A model generated the notes under the pieces. It saw nothing but the letters and a program-made list of their open reading frames with translations, did no database searches and was not told the DNA's origin. From an uncultured Umboniibacter sp. (lineage in GTDB: Bacteria; Pseudomonadota; Gammaproteobacteria; Pseudomonadales; DSM-25080): a DNA stretch of 64,000 nucleotides. The position numbers and the translations under genes were made by a program. The stretch is taken from positions 62,001-126,000 of the forward strand of contig NZ_CANMGY010000007.1 of assembly GCF_947497555.1 (NCBI RefSeq), given 5' to 3'. Shown here piece after piece: positions 52,981 to 62,588 of this stretch (the stretch's first letter is position 1; each line of letters begins with the position of its first letter).

Positions 52981-54153
52981 ATGTCTAAGGCTTATATAGT
53001 CGATGCTATTCGTACCCCTGGCGGAAAGCGCAATGGCTCGCTCTCAGTAGTCCACCCGGTTGATTTAGGTGCCTATGTGCTGGATGCGTTAGTTGAACGC
53101 AACAAACTTGATGCCGAAGCCATCGATGATGTGATTTTTGGCTGTGTCACGCAAGTTGGCGCTCAGGCGAATAACCTAGCGCGAAACGCCGTACTAGCCA
53201 GTAAGCTAATCCCTCAGAGTGTTCCCGCTGTTACGGTAGATCGTCAATGTGGCTCATCTCAGCAGGCTCTGCATTTTGCGGCTCAGGCGGTTATGTCCGG
53301 TACTCAAGATATCGTTATCGCTGGCGGTGTTGAATCAATGTCGCTTGTCTCAATTGGAGCAAACGTTGCTGACGGCAAAGCGGCAGGACACGGACAGCCT
53401 TATAGTGCTCAGGGTATTAACGCTAATTACGGAGTTGATTGGTTTCATCAAACCATTGGCGCCGAGCTCATCGTGGAAGAGTGGGGGTTGAGTCGGGCAG
53501 AGATTGACTCCTTTGCCGTGCTGTCTCATCAACGTGCAGTTAAAGCTCGCGACGCCGGTCATTTCGACCGTGAAATCGTTCCTTATATTGATCCGTCACT
53601 AGGGATAGACCTTCAGCGCGATGAAGGTATTCGTGATACCTGCAGCCTAGAGGGGTTAGCGGGCCTTAAACCAATTAGCAATGGTGCCATCACTGCAGGC
53701 AATGCGTCGCAGATTACTGACGGCGCCTCGGCGGTGTTAGTGATGTCGGAAGCTGCTGTTAAACGTTATGGCTTAACTCCTCGTGCGGTGGTGCATACTA
53801 TGGCTATTGCTGGAGACGACCCAATTAAGATGCTTACCGGCCCGATCCCTGCTACCAAAAAACTACTGGAGAAGGCGGGGATTTCAATTGATGATATTGA
53901 TCTATATGAGGTTAACGAAGCATTTGCTCCGGTACCACTGGTTTGGCTTCGAGAATTGAACGCATCAATGGACAAGCTAAACGTAAACGGCGGCGGTGTT
54001 GCCCTAGGCCATCCATTAGGCGCTACCGGCACTAAACTTATAGCCACCTTGCTTTGCGAATTAGAGCGACGTAAGGCACGCTTCGGCTTGGTTGCTATTT
54101 GTGAGAGCGGCGGCACGGCCAACGCGACATTGATTGAGAGGTTGGACGGATGA
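52981..54153 (+). CDS. acetyl-CoA C-acyltransferase (thiolase)
   Basis: Degradative-type thiolase of 390 residues that cleaves 3-ketoacyl-CoA or condenses acetyl-CoA. The acylated Cys is C90 in TVDRQCGSSQQALHFAA. The catalytic His segments are VNEAFAPVPLVW and GGGVALGHPLGATGTKL. The second catalytic Cys lies in AICESGGTANATLIE, where most thiolases read C-x-G-G-G. The gene overlaps the following dehydrogenase by 4 bp (ATGA), so thiolase and 3-hydroxyacyl-CoA dehydrogenase would be made together. Fatty acid, branched-chain or steroid side-chain degradation are all possible. Confidence 0.9.
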   Translation: MSKAYIVDAIRTPGGKRNGSLSVVHPVDLGAYVLDALVERNKLDAEAIDDVIFGCVTQVGAQANNLARNAVLASKLIPQSVPAVTVDRQCGSSQQALHFAAQAVMSGTQDIVIAGGVESMSLVSIGANVADGKAAGHGQPYSAQGINANYGVDWFHQTIGAELIVEEWGLSRAEIDSFAVLSHQRAVKARDAGHFDREIVPYIDPSLGIDLQRDEGIRDTCSLEGLAGLKPISNGAITAGNASQITDGASAVLVMSEAAVKRYGLTPRAVVHTMAIAGDDPIKMLTGPIPATKKLLEKAGISIDDIDLYEVNEAFAPVPLVWLRELNASMDKLNVNGGGVALGHPLGATGTKLIATLLCELERRKARFGLVAICESGGTANATLIERLDG

Positions 54154-54911
54154 TTATCAAACATAGTCATTTTTTGGTGACGGGTGCCGGAAGTGGGCTT
54201 GGACTCGCAACGGTCGAACGTCTCGTTGCAGAGGGCGCGAAGGTCACCGGGCTAGATATCAACGAACAGGCTTTGGCGGCGCTTGAGGCGCAATTCTCTG
54301 GTGCGGTAAAAGGTATTTGTTGTGATGTCTGTGACGAGGCATCGGTAAATACTGCGCTAGACGCGGCGGAGCACTTCGGCGGCCCAGTTCGCGGGGTCAT
54401 AAATTGCGCTGGAATAATTGGTGCAGCAAAGCTAGTGGGTAGAAAAGGCCCCTATGATCTTGAGGCGTTTCAACGGGTGATCGATATTAATTTAATCGGT
54501 ACTGTCAACGTGATGCGTCTTGTTGCTGCGCGTATGGCAAGTTACGACGCCCTAGATGATGATGAACGTGGGGTGGTGATTAACACCGCAAGTGTAGCCG
54601 CCTTTGATGGTCAGAAAGGGCAGACGGCTTATTCGGCTAGTAAGGGTGCTATCGTTTCGCTAGCGCTTCCCGCAGCTCGAGATCTCGCCAGTGTTGGTAT
54701 TCGTGTCAACACGGTAGCGCCGGGGGTAATGGCAACGCCAATGCTTATGGAGGCCGATGAAAAAGTCCTTGCTCCATTATTAGCGGTGACTCAGTTTCCG
54801 AAACGCCTGGGAGCGCCTGCTGAGTTTGCCGATGCGGTTGTGTTTCTCATTGCTAACCGACTAATGAATGGGTCAACACTTCGTATTGATGGTGCCATGA
54901 GGCTGCCTTAG
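54150..54911 (+). CDS. short-chain dehydrogenase (3-hydroxyacyl-CoA dehydrogenase type-2-like)
   Basis: A 253-residue SDR. The cofactor motif is VTGAGSGLGLATVERL (residues 9-24), an Asp at the end of strand 2 (LDINEQ) indicates NAD, INCAG follows, and the active-site Ser-Tyr-Lys is INTASVAAF with YSASKGA. The FDGQKGQTAYSASKG and RFP-like TQFPKRLGAPAEFA segments resemble the HSD10/type-2 3-hydroxyacyl-CoA dehydrogenases. It starts in the thiolase stop codon, supporting consecutive beta-oxidation steps. It is convergent with, and overlaps by 4 bp, the DUF1415 gene. Confidence 0.88.
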   Translation: MIIKHSHFLVTGAGSGLGLATVERLVAEGAKVTGLDINEQALAALEAQFSGAVKGICCDVCDEASVNTALDAAEHFGGPVRGVINCAGIIGAAKLVGRKGPYDLEAFQRVIDINLIGTVNVMRLVAARMASYDALDDDERGVVINTASVAAFDGQKGQTAYSASKGAIVSLALPAARDLASVGIRVNTVAPGVMATPMLMEADEKVLAPLLAVTQFPKRLGAPAEFADAVVFLIANRLMNGSTLRIDGAMRLP

Positions 54912-55447
54912 CCTTCTTTGTAGTGGTGCAGCGCATTCTGTAGCGCTGCGTTCCCCAATTGTTCGCAGGTGGCGATATTAGCAGCAACAATATCGTCACT
55001 TTCGGTTTTGTCCTTCAATACGTTTTCTAAGCTGGCTTCGCGAAGCAGGTGTAGGGTTGGATAGGGCGAACGGTTGGTGAAGTGGCTTGCGGCGTCGGGC
55101 GCTTCGCCGTCAAAGAGATACATTGGGTGGAAGTGTGCCAATTGGTAGATGCCGCGATATTCCAGTGCATCGATAAGTTGATCGCCCAGCTCCATCAGAT
55201 CTATAAAAACATCAAAGCGTTTAAAGTCAGCCGTAAAGACCAGCAGCGTCGTCTCAATGTCACTTTCGTCTAGCGCACGTAATTCATCAACCAAGCGCTC
55301 AAGCGCCTCTTCAAGACCAACCTCCGTTTCCACGATAGAGAACTTGATCCGATTGTTCACAAATTCACGGCGAGCGAATGGACAGAAATTGTGGCCAATG
55401 ACGGCACCCTCTAACCAATCTTTAGTAGCTTCAAGCGCTGACTTCAC
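54908..55447 (-). CDS. DUF1415 family protein
   Basis: A 179-residue cytoplasmic protein of unknown function. DUF1415 is recognised from WLEGAVIGHNFCPFARREF near the start, the TLLVFTADFKRFDVF core and the FHPMYLFDGEAPDAASHFTNRSPYPTLHLLRE block (split here at about residue 125). The GHNFCPFA cysteine and the conserved His residues suggest metal or redox chemistry, unproven. I place the start at GTG 55447, 8 nt after AAGGA. The alternative ATG 55477 lies in a TATAATG string (minus strand, 55476-55481) that is a good -10 box, so the transcript would begin downstream of it. Confidence 0.83.
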   Translation of the reverse strand: MKSALEATKDWLEGAVIGHNFCPFARREFVNNRIKFSIVETEVGLEEALERLVDELRALDESDIETTLLVFTADFKRFDVFIDLMELGDQLIDALEYRGIYQLAHFHPMYLFDGEAPDAASHFTNRSPYPTLHLLREASLENVLKDKTESDDIVAANIATCEQLGNAALQNALHHYKEG

Positions 55448-55733
55448 AGAATTATTCCTTTCAGTTAATGCCGTCATTATAACGGGAATTCATTGCCTTG
55501 CGCTGCTACCAACAGGCTTTGGCCTGACAATTGGACTTTTAACTGTACGATAACTAGCCAGTTTACGTTATTTTTCGAATTTACGAGATAATTTCGTTTC
55601 GAATTGTTGTTTAAGCATTGATTTTTAGATAGTCTTTTTACTAATGTAAGTATCAATTACTTACAGAGCTTTGGGTAGGCGCCCATGGATTCAAGATTAC
55701 CCGTTTTAGGGCAGAAATAAGGATATAGAGAGT

Positions 55734-55943
55734 ATGGCCGAGCAGCTAACAGGCACCGTTAAGTGGTTTAATGACGAAAAAGGTTTTGGTTTCATCGAGC
55801 GTGAAGGCGAAAAGGATGTTTTCGTTCACTACAGTTCCATTGAGGGTACGGGCCGTCGTACACTTACCGAAGGGCAGCCAGTAACTATGACCGTTACCAA
55901 TGGCGCAAAGGGCCCTCAAGCAGAGAGCGTTGTTCCTGCTTAA
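55734..55943 (+). CDS. cold-shock domain protein (CspA family)
   Basis: A 69-residue single OB-fold nucleic-acid-binding protein. RNP1 is KGFGFIE (residues 17-23) and RNP2 is VFVHYSSI (residues 30-37). The opening [16 protein letters not shown] and closing [10 protein letters not shown] fit the CspA family. It binds single-stranded RNA or DNA and melts RNA structure; whether it is cold-induced cannot be told. The 250 bp leader upstream is AT-rich and could hold a regulatory 5-prime untranslated region. AAGGA before the ATG serves as ribosome-binding site. A terminator follows. Confidence 0.95.
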   Translation: MAEQLTGTVKWFNDEKGFGFIEREGEKDVFVHYSSIEGTGRRTLTEGQPVTMTVTNGAKGPQAESVVPA

Positions 55944-55991
55944 TTCTAAATTCGAGCGATACGCGACCTATCGGTCGTTGTGGAATCACGG

Positions 55992-56018
55992 AACGGTCGC
56001 TAATGCGGCCGTTTTTTT
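55992..56018 (+). terminator. terminator of the cold-shock gene
   Basis: AACGGTCGC and GCGGCCGTT pair around TAAT (one G-T pair) and end in a run of seven T. The next gene's ATG begins at the base after the T-run. Confidence 0.9.
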
Positions 56019-56429
56019 ATGCTGTTACTAAGTCTTTTCTTCAGTGCGCTAATCTCTGCGAGTATATTCCCGTTTGCTTCAGAGGTGGTCTTTATTGCTG
56101 CGCTGGATGATGAGCTTAGTCCCGTTGTTGTTCTCATCGTCGCTACCTCGGGTAACACTCTTGGTGCAATGTTAACCTGGTTGTTGGCAGGGCTCGCGCG
56201 TGATGGCAAGTTAGGATTTAAGCTAAAACCCAGTTCCCCTAGGGCCTCGGAGTTTTATAACCGCTTCGGTAAATGGACACTTTTATTGTCATGGTTACCG
56301 ATAATAGGTGATGCCTTTCCTGGTTTAGCGGGCTGGTTTAAGCTCTCGTTCTGGCAGACAATATCGTTAGTTGCCGTAGCAAAGCTTGGGCGTTATTTGG
56401 CACTCATGGCGGTATATTTTGCCTGGTAG
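56019..56429 (+). CDS. YqaA-like DedA-related membrane protein
   Basis: A 136-residue inner-membrane protein with about four hydrophobic segments. The N-terminal FPFASEVVFIAAL, the GNTLGAMLTWLLAGLA helix, a loop ending RFGKWTLLLSWLPIIGDAFPGLAG and the last helix containing VAKLGRYLALMAV match E. coli YqaA (142 residues), a small relative of the DedA/SNARE-associated family of lipid-handling proteins. The start is odd: ATG 56019 directly abuts the terminator T-run of the cold-shock gene and has no ribosome-binding site, yet no later Met precedes the conserved region. A leaderless transcript or read-through translation is possible. The aldehyde dehydrogenase gene follows after 22 bp. Confidence 0.78.
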   Translation: MLLLSLFFSALISASIFPFASEVVFIAALDDELSPVVVLIVATSGNTLGAMLTWLLAGLARDGKLGFKLKPSSPRASEFYNRFGKWTLLLSWLPIIGDAFPGLAGWFKLSFWQTISLVAVAKLGRYLALMAVYFAW

Positions 56430-56451
56430 AAATCGTTGTAGGTAGAGTTTT

Positions 56452-57879
56452 ATGAAGAGTTATAGTCAGTTTTATATCAATGGTGCTTGGGTAGGTTCCC
56501 ATTCAAAAGCTTTGACGTCGGTGATTAACCCGGCCACCGAAGCTGAGATCGCGACGGTCCCAGAGGGAAATGCACAGGATGTTCATGATGCGGTCATGGC
56601 AGCACGCGGTGCCTTCGAGAGTTGGTCCAATACGCCTTCAACGGAACGGGCAGCTATTATCCGTCGCGTTGCAGACCTTCTTGATCAACGAGTCGACGAA
56701 ATTGCGGCCGTTATTTCATCGGAATTAGGTTCACCCATCGCTCACGCGAAAGAGGTTCAGAGTGAAGAGCCCATCGTTGGTATGCGCATGTACGCCGATT
56801 TTTGTTCGATGATGGATGAAGATCAGGAGCAGGGAAATAGCCTGATTGTGAGAGAGGCTATTGGCGTTTGTTCATTCATTAATCCTTGGAATTATCCGCT
56901 GTTACAGATCGTTGGTAAGGTAGCACCCGCACTGGCTGCGGGTTGCACCATGGTCGTCAAACCGTCCGAGGTCACGCCGCTTAATGCGTTCCTTCTTGCT
57001 GAAATTATGGACGAAGCTGGTGTGCCGGCTGGTGTTTTCAATCTTGTATCTGGGCTTGGTCCTGTGGTGGGTGAGGCGATGTGTGTCCATCCTGAGGTTG
57101 ATATGGTGTCTTTCACCGGCTCTACCCGTGCGGGTGTTCGCATTGCAGAGTTAGCGGCGCCTTCGGTAAAGCGTGTATGCCAAGAGCTTGGCGGAAAGTC
57201 ACCGATGATCATTACCGAAGACCTCAGCGCTGAGGATTTTGCTGGGGCAGTGGAATATGCCATGGGAGACGTAATGTTTAATAGCGGCCAAACTTGTACC
57301 GCATTGACTCGCCTGCTGGTACCGGCCTCTCGATTGGCGGAAGCTAATGCGGTTGCAAAAGCCTATGTTGATGGCCTGAAGGTTGGCGAACCGACCGACG
57401 AAGAGGCATTTTTAGGACCAATGAGTTCGGCTCAGCAGCGTAATACCGTGTTGAACTATATTCAGTTCGGAATTGATGAAGGTGCGGAGTTACTGACAGG
57501 TGGTGTTGATCGGCCTGCTGGGTTTTCCAGGGGCTTCTATGTTGCGCCAACAGTATTCTCCCAGGTTAATAATCAGATGCGTATCGCGCGCGAAGAGATT
57601 TTTGGACCAGTAACGTGTATTTTGCCCTATGAAAATCTAGCCGAGGCTATCACCGTGGCTAACGACACGCCCTACGGTTTAAGCTCGGCGGTTTGGGCTA
57701 GCTCTAAAGAAGCGGGATTAGCCATTGCGCGTAAGCTCCGTGCCGGTCAGGTTTATGTTAATGGTGGAGAGTACAACTTCCTCGCACCGTTCGGTGGCTA
57801 TAAGCAATCGGGTAACGGGCGAGAGTGGGGTCGTGAAGCGATGCACGAGTTCATTGAGGTAAAAGCCATTCAGCTCTAA
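56452..57879 (+). CDS. NAD(P)-dependent aldehyde dehydrogenase
   Basis: A 475-residue member of the aldehyde dehydrogenase superfamily. Motifs: INPWNYPLLQIVGKVAPALA, VVKPSEVTPL, the Rossmann SFTGSTRAGVRIAELAA, the general base E245 in CQELGGKSPMII, the nucleophile C282 in FNSGQTCTALTRLLVP and EEIFGPVTCILPY. It ends with the usual GGYKQSGNGREWG block. The substrate is not evident. It belongs to the general group that includes betaine-aldehyde and gamma-aminobutyraldehyde-type enzymes, which would suit the amine module around 40-46 kb, but that link is speculative. Confidence 0.92.
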   Translation: MKSYSQFYINGAWVGSHSKALTSVINPATEAEIATVPEGNAQDVHDAVMAARGAFESWSNTPSTERAAIIRRVADLLDQRVDEIAAVISSELGSPIAHAKEVQSEEPIVGMRMYADFCSMMDEDQEQGNSLIVREAIGVCSFINPWNYPLLQIVGKVAPALAAGCTMVVKPSEVTPLNAFLLAEIMDEAGVPAGVFNLVSGLGPVVGEAMCVHPEVDMVSFTGSTRAGVRIAELAAPSVKRVCQELGGKSPMIITEDLSAEDFAGAVEYAMGDVMFNSGQTCTALTRLLVPASRLAEANAVAKAYVDGLKVGEPTDEEAFLGPMSSAQQRNTVLNYIQFGIDEGAELLTGGVDRPAGFSRGFYVAPTVFSQVNNQMRIAREEIFGPVTCILPYENLAEAITVANDTPYGLSSAVWASSKEAGLAIARKLRAGQVYVNGGEYNFLAPFGGYKQSGNGREWGREAMHEFIEVKAIQL

Positions 57880-57980
57880 GTAGATTACTTGGGTTTGCTG
57901 CCATGTTGAGAATGGCGGCAAACGGCCTAGTTAGTTTGCAAAAATTAATTATTTATTCTGAATATCATTTCTCCTATTGC

Positions 57981-60900
57981 TCAGTGGAAGTCACGAGAGC
58001 GATGCTCTGAATTCAGTAAGTGGCTGATATCGCTAATATGCCCCGCTTTAATATGAATTAAGGTATTGGTATCGCCCTCGGGCTTTAATTGCGGTGGGTC
58101 AACTCGCTCAATTACCCCTTTGATGTGCAGTAGCTGACCGGCAAGAAGAGCCTTTCTGCATCGCTCTTGAACCGCTTTCTCTACAATGACATTGTGATTA
58201 CCCGTGTGATCTTCCAATGTCAGAAACACTAGGCCCGATGCAGTGCTTGGGCGTTGTCGGCAACTGACAATGCCGGCAATTTGTACCCATCTACCCTGGT
58301 GGAGGGAATAGCTGTCCAGAGCGCTCGTGCAGCAACTCACAGGACTAGTTTGCTGTAACAAGGCTAATGGGTGTTCCTTTAGCGTGATACCGGTATATTG
58401 ATAATCATCTGCGAGTTGTTCCCACTGTGATGGCTCCGCAAAGCTAACCTGAGTTCGCTCAATATTGTCATGCTTGAGTACCGCTTCAGATACGCCCTGT
58501 ACTAACCAGTGACTCAAATACTTATTACCATCAAGCCTACTGAAAGCACCGGCAGCGATTAATTTCTCAAGCTGATCAATCGCCAGTTGGCAGCGCTTCT
58601 TTGTGTCATTAGCTCCAGTGAAACTCCGCTTAGTTCGTTGGCTAATAATCTCCTCTGCAGAGGACTGAGAAAAGCCTTTAATTTGCCGAAAACCAACCCT
58701 TAGTAATGGAGGCTGGGGGCTATCTTGATCTGCATCTCCAGGGTTAGCTGGTGAAGTTTCTGTTGAGGTTGGTTGTTGTAGGAGCCCAGCTTGAATTTCT
58801 AACTGATAATCCCAGTCACTACAGTTGATATCAATAGGAAGGATGACTACGCCGTGGCGCTTTGCATCCTGCAAGAGTTGCGATGGACTATAGAAACCCA
58901 TCGGTTGACTATTTAGTAAGCCGAGGTAGAACGCCGCGGGGTAGTGGCTCTTTAACCATGCAGAAATATACACGAGAAGCGCAAAGCTAGCCGCGTGAGA
59001 TTCTGGGAAGCCATAGTCACCAAAGCCCTCCATTTGGCGGAATAAGCGTTCGGCAAAATCGAGACTATGCCCTCGTTCTAGCATTCCTGTAATCACGGGC
59101 TCCTTGAATTTAGCCAGCTCACCATTGCGTCGCCAATTAGCCATTGCACGTCTGAGTTGATCGGCTTGGCCGCCGCTAAAACCCGCTGCAACCATAGCGA
59201 GTTTGATAACCTGTTCTTGAAATATGGGCACACCTAGTGTTCTGTCTAGAACTGATTTCACCGCTTTATTAGCATAATCAATTTGCTCCAACCCCTGACG
59301 TCTTCGTAAATAGGGGTGCACCATATCGCCCTGAATTGGACCGGGCCTTACTAGGGCCACTTCAATGACTAGATCATAAAAGCAACTCGGCTGAAGGCGC
59401 GGCAGCATATTCATCTGAGCTCGCGATTCAACCTGGAAGACTCCGATACTATCGCCTCTGCTGAGCATGGCATAGGTTTTAGCACAGTCATCTGGGATAC
59501 TTGCCAAGCTGATGGGATTTGGGCTGTAAGCATTAATGGCGGTGAGAGATTTCTGGATGGCACTCAACATACCTAGGGCCAGCACGTCGATTTTTAGAAG
59601 CCCTAGGGCTTCAATGTCATCCTTGTCCCATTGAATAATCGTCCGGCCCTCCATGGCTGCATTCTCAATGGGAACCAAGGAATAAACGGGCGCGTCGGTC
59701 ACAATAAAACCGCCTACATGTTGGGATAAATGTCGCGGCATTCCTAGGATTTCCTTAATCAAAAAGGCGTAGTGCTTAGTGATCGGGGAGCGAATTGATA
59801 AATTCGCTTCGCTTAGCCGGCTTTCTAAGTCGCCAGATCTATCCCACCAAGCCAGACTCTTTGCCAGTTTATTAACTACTACGGCATCTAGACCAATGGC
59901 TTTACCTACATCTCTGATCGCACTGCGAGGCCGATAGGTGATCACTGTGGCTGCTAACGCAGCTCTGTCACGGCCGTATTTTTTGTAGATATATTGAATG
60001 ACTTCTTCACGACGTTGGTGTTCGAAATCCACATCAATGTCGGGCGGTTCATTTCGCTCCTTTGAGATAAATCGTTCGAACAGCAAGTCTGACTGCGCTG
60101 GGTCAACTTCGGTAATGAAGAGCGCATAGCAAACAGCAGAGTTAGCTGCCGAACCTCGTCCTTGGCACAGAATACCTTGGTTTCTGGCGAATTGGACGAT
60201 GTCATGAACAGTAAGAAAGTAGTGTTCGTAGCTGAGCTCACGAATGACTTTGAGTTCATAGCTGATTTGTTTCATAACTTTATCATTGGTGCCGGTAGGC
60301 CACCGTTTTTGACATCCGTGGTGAACCAGTTCGCTTAGCCACTCACTGGGTGTTTTGCTATGGGGCACTAACTCGGCGGGGTAGTTATAACGTAGTTCAT
60401 CCAAGGAAAAGTAACATTGCTGGGCAATATAAATAGATTCCTTGATAAGCGCTTCAGGAAAACGCCGATGGACTTGCTGGAGACTCTGTAGGGCGGATTC
60501 TCTGTTCTTACTCGCTTGGAATCCTAGTTCAGCCAACGTGGTGTTGTAGTGGATAGCAGTTAAGACATCAAGTAATGGCTGCCTGTCAGCATGGTGCATG
60601 CGGACATTGCCGACACAGGTCATCATGAGACTATATTCATTAGCAAGGTGTAAGCACTGTTGGTAATGGGCAATGAACTGCGCTTCAAGGTGATATTGCA
60701 CACCCACCCAGAGCCCTTTGGGGAATGCTTTCGCTAGTGCAGGAGCTAGTTGGTAGCAATGCTGACTAACCGAGCTGACAAACCATATTGCTAAGCAAGA
60801 CTTTAAACCATGCTGTAAATCCTCTAGCTCTAGCTGATAACGACCTTTTTCGGAACGCCTTCTAGCCTTGGTGATCAATGCAGAAATCTGACCGTAAGCA

Positions 60901-61160
60901 TCTCTGTTAGGAGCAAGTAGGATGAGTTCGGCAATTGGGGTGTTATGGTCGCCAATCTTAAAATAACTACCAATCACTAAGTCAATGTCACGCTGACTTG
61001 CGGCAACATGGGCTTTTACCACACCAGCTAGCGAGCACTCGTCCGTTATGGCGATGGCGTCATAGCCCATGTCATCAGCTTGATCGACCAGCTCCTCGGG
61101 GTGTGATGCACTTTGTAGAAAACTGAAGTTACTACGGCAAAATAACTCGGCATATTGCAT
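57981..61160 (-). CDS. dnaE2: error-prone DNA polymerase III alpha subunit DnaE2 (ImuC)
   Basis: The catalytic subunit of the SOS mutasome. The 1059-residue chain has an N-terminal PHP domain (ELFCRSNFSFLQSASHPEELV), then the C-family polymerase core. In the palm, the acidic pair lies in ERNEPPDIDVDFEHQRREEV, with GRGSAANSAVCYAL just before. The finger region, tandem helix-hairpin-helix and an OB-fold domain (about residues 950-1040, GRWVQIAGIVSCRQRP) follow. ImuC polymerases extend past lesions with low fidelity. The gene is last in the imuA-imuB-dnaE2 operon, 6 bp after imuB. Confidence 0.95.
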   Translation of the reverse strand: MQYAELFCRSNFSFLQSASHPEELVDQADDMGYDAIAITDECSLAGVVKAHVAASQRDIDLVIGSYFKIGDHNTPIAELILLAPNRDAYGQISALITKARRRSEKGRYQLELEDLQHGLKSCLAIWFVSSVSQHCYQLAPALAKAFPKGLWVGVQYHLEAQFIAHYQQCLHLANEYSLMMTCVGNVRMHHADRQPLLDVLTAIHYNTTLAELGFQASKNRESALQSLQQVHRRFPEALIKESIYIAQQCYFSLDELRYNYPAELVPHSKTPSEWLSELVHHGCQKRWPTGTNDKVMKQISYELKVIRELSYEHYFLTVHDIVQFARNQGILCQGRGSAANSAVCYALFITEVDPAQSDLLFERFISKERNEPPDIDVDFEHQRREEVIQYIYKKYGRDRAALAATVITYRPRSAIRDVGKAIGLDAVVVNKLAKSLAWWDRSGDLESRLSEANLSIRSPITKHYAFLIKEILGMPRHLSQHVGGFIVTDAPVYSLVPIENAAMEGRTIIQWDKDDIEALGLLKIDVLALGMLSAIQKSLTAINAYSPNPISLASIPDDCAKTYAMLSRGDSIGVFQVESRAQMNMLPRLQPSCFYDLVIEVALVRPGPIQGDMVHPYLRRRQGLEQIDYANKAVKSVLDRTLGVPIFQEQVIKLAMVAAGFSGGQADQLRRAMANWRRNGELAKFKEPVITGMLERGHSLDFAERLFRQMEGFGDYGFPESHAASFALLVYISAWLKSHYPAAFYLGLLNSQPMGFYSPSQLLQDAKRHGVVILPIDINCSDWDYQLEIQAGLLQQPTSTETSPANPGDADQDSPQPPLLRVGFRQIKGFSQSSAEEIISQRTKRSFTGANDTKKRCQLAIDQLEKLIAAGAFSRLDGNKYLSHWLVQGVSEAVLKHDNIERTQVSFAEPSQWEQLADDYQYTGITLKEHPLALLQQTSPVSCCTSALDSYSLHQGRWVQIAGIVSCRQRPSTASGLVFLTLEDHTGNHNVIVEKAVQERCRKALLAGQLLHIKGVIERVDPPQLKPEGDTNTLIHIKAGHISDISHLLNSEHRSRDFH

Positions 61161-61166
61161 GGCTAA

Positions 61167-62585
61167 CTACGCGAAGATACCCTGAACAAACCATCTGCGG
61201 TTAATAAGGTCTTTGTAGACCCAGTAGCGCAGCCCTCGATCACTCTTAGCTATGTAATAGTCTCTTTGGCAGCGTGAATCCCACCATTGAGTGTCGATGC
61301 GTTCAGGGCCCTGAAGCAAATTTAACACCTGCCCTTCAAAGATCATTTGCTTGCCACGTTGAAGAATGAGTTTGGGAGACTTAAACAACCAAGTAGGGCG
61401 CTTAGCATGATTTAAGCTGCCCTGATCAACGGCTCCTAGCTCATCCGGGCGATGACTTGTTGGGGTTTTAAGGTAACTGATTCGGTCTCTACCAAGTCTT
61501 GCCTCAAGGGTCTCCACAAGCTGTTGGTCTAATGGCCTTGATAGAGACTCTGGAAATAAATCGTCGGCAATCTCAAGGCTTAACGGTCTATGGACAGACT
61601 CTAGTGCCACTTGATTGATCGCCCGTTTGATAGGTTGTTTCTCACTTTGTAACTGGGTTAGCTTCAACATAGAAGCCACGTTATTCTTACAGGCTTCTAC
61701 CCCTATATGAAGGCGATGTAGGTAGCGTTGCTCATTACGTAACTGCCAGCGTAGCTCGATACAATGCTGCTGGTGTTGGCGTAAAAAGCGCTGCAATTTT
61801 TCCAGCTGAAGCTCGAATGCCGGTTGAATCTCACTGAGGTTACTAACGGATTGTAGGCTGTAGCTTTCCTCGTGGAACTGAGGTGGGGTGATATGAGGTT
61901 TTCGCACATCTCCCTTTAAGCCATACAGGCGGCTTAGGTAATCCATAAAAAAATGACTTTGTCGGTGCCCGAGCGCGTGTGAGGGAAGTTGTTTAACTTG
62001 GCCAACGGTTTTTAACCCTAAATTAGCGAGTCGTTGAATGGTTTTCGAATCACAGTTGAGGTTTGCGATAGTTTGCTCATTGATAAGATGCTGTATTTTA
62101 CTGAGATCAATGCTGTTATTTCGAATAACTGTTTCGCTATCAAAGTTAAGGTTGTGACTAAGTAAGATGGCGGCTTCGGGCGTATTACCTAAGCCAAATT
62201 GCAGGTGATGGGTAGTCAGCAGATGACTAGTTTGGATTTTTTCCTTTAGTTTAAGCCAGCCACCATGGACGTTAAGGCAGCCTGTTAAATCTAGTAATAA
62301 GCGGTCACCGGATGGGATGCTGACATGTGGGGTAAACGCTCGACAAAAGTCGGCGAGTTGTTGCAGTCGTAGAGACTCGCTCTGGTGATCTCGATCTTTA
62401 ATTTCTAATTCGGAATATAGCGCCCAAGCTGTGACTAAAGATTGTCCAGCACGAATACCCTGACTTGAAGCCAGGGCATTACAGAACTTGATACGATGAT
62501 TTTCAGATACTGCGAGTGGTGCCTTGGCGCTATGCGAATAAGCCTCTACAGGCAGTAATGGAAGATAAATGCACAGCCAAAGCAT
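61167..62585 (-). CDS. imuB: Y-family polymerase-like mutasome protein ImuB
   Basis: A 472-residue protein of the ImuB branch of the DNA polymerase IV/UmuC fold. The start LWLCIYLPLLPVEAY and the GIRAGQSLVTAWAL segment match the family. The conserved catalytic acids of true Y-family enzymes are absent at the usual places, so it acts as a scaffold that contacts the clamp, ImuA and DnaE2. A helix-hairpin-helix region (LANLGLKTVGQVKQLPSHAL) lies in the middle. The C-terminus ends in WVYKDLINRRWFVQGIFA, a characteristic ImuB tail. It starts 3 bp after imuA. Confidence 0.92.
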   Translation of the reverse strand: MLWLCIYLPLLPVEAYSHSAKAPLAVSENHRIKFCNALASSQGIRAGQSLVTAWALYSELEIKDRDHQSESLRLQQLADFCRAFTPHVSIPSGDRLLLDLTGCLNVHGGWLKLKEKIQTSHLLTTHHLQFGLGNTPEAAILLSHNLNFDSETVIRNNSIDLSKIQHLINEQTIANLNCDSKTIQRLANLGLKTVGQVKQLPSHALGHRQSHFFMDYLSRLYGLKGDVRKPHITPPQFHEESYSLQSVSNLSEIQPAFELQLEKLQRFLRQHQQHCIELRWQLRNEQRYLHRLHIGVEACKNNVASMLKLTQLQSEKQPIKRAINQVALESVHRPLSLEIADDLFPESLSRPLDQQLVETLEARLGRDRISYLKTPTSHRPDELGAVDQGSLNHAKRPTWLFKSPKLILQRGKQMIFEGQVLNLLQGPERIDTQWWDSRCQRDYYIAKSDRGLRYWVYKDLINRRWFVQGIFA

Positions 62586-62588
62586 CAG

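Noticed and set aside
61167-62585. Calling ImuB an active DNA polymerase IV
   Set aside because: The usual catalytic acidic motifs of Y-family enzymes are not found, and the operon with imuA and dnaE2 defines it as ImuB.
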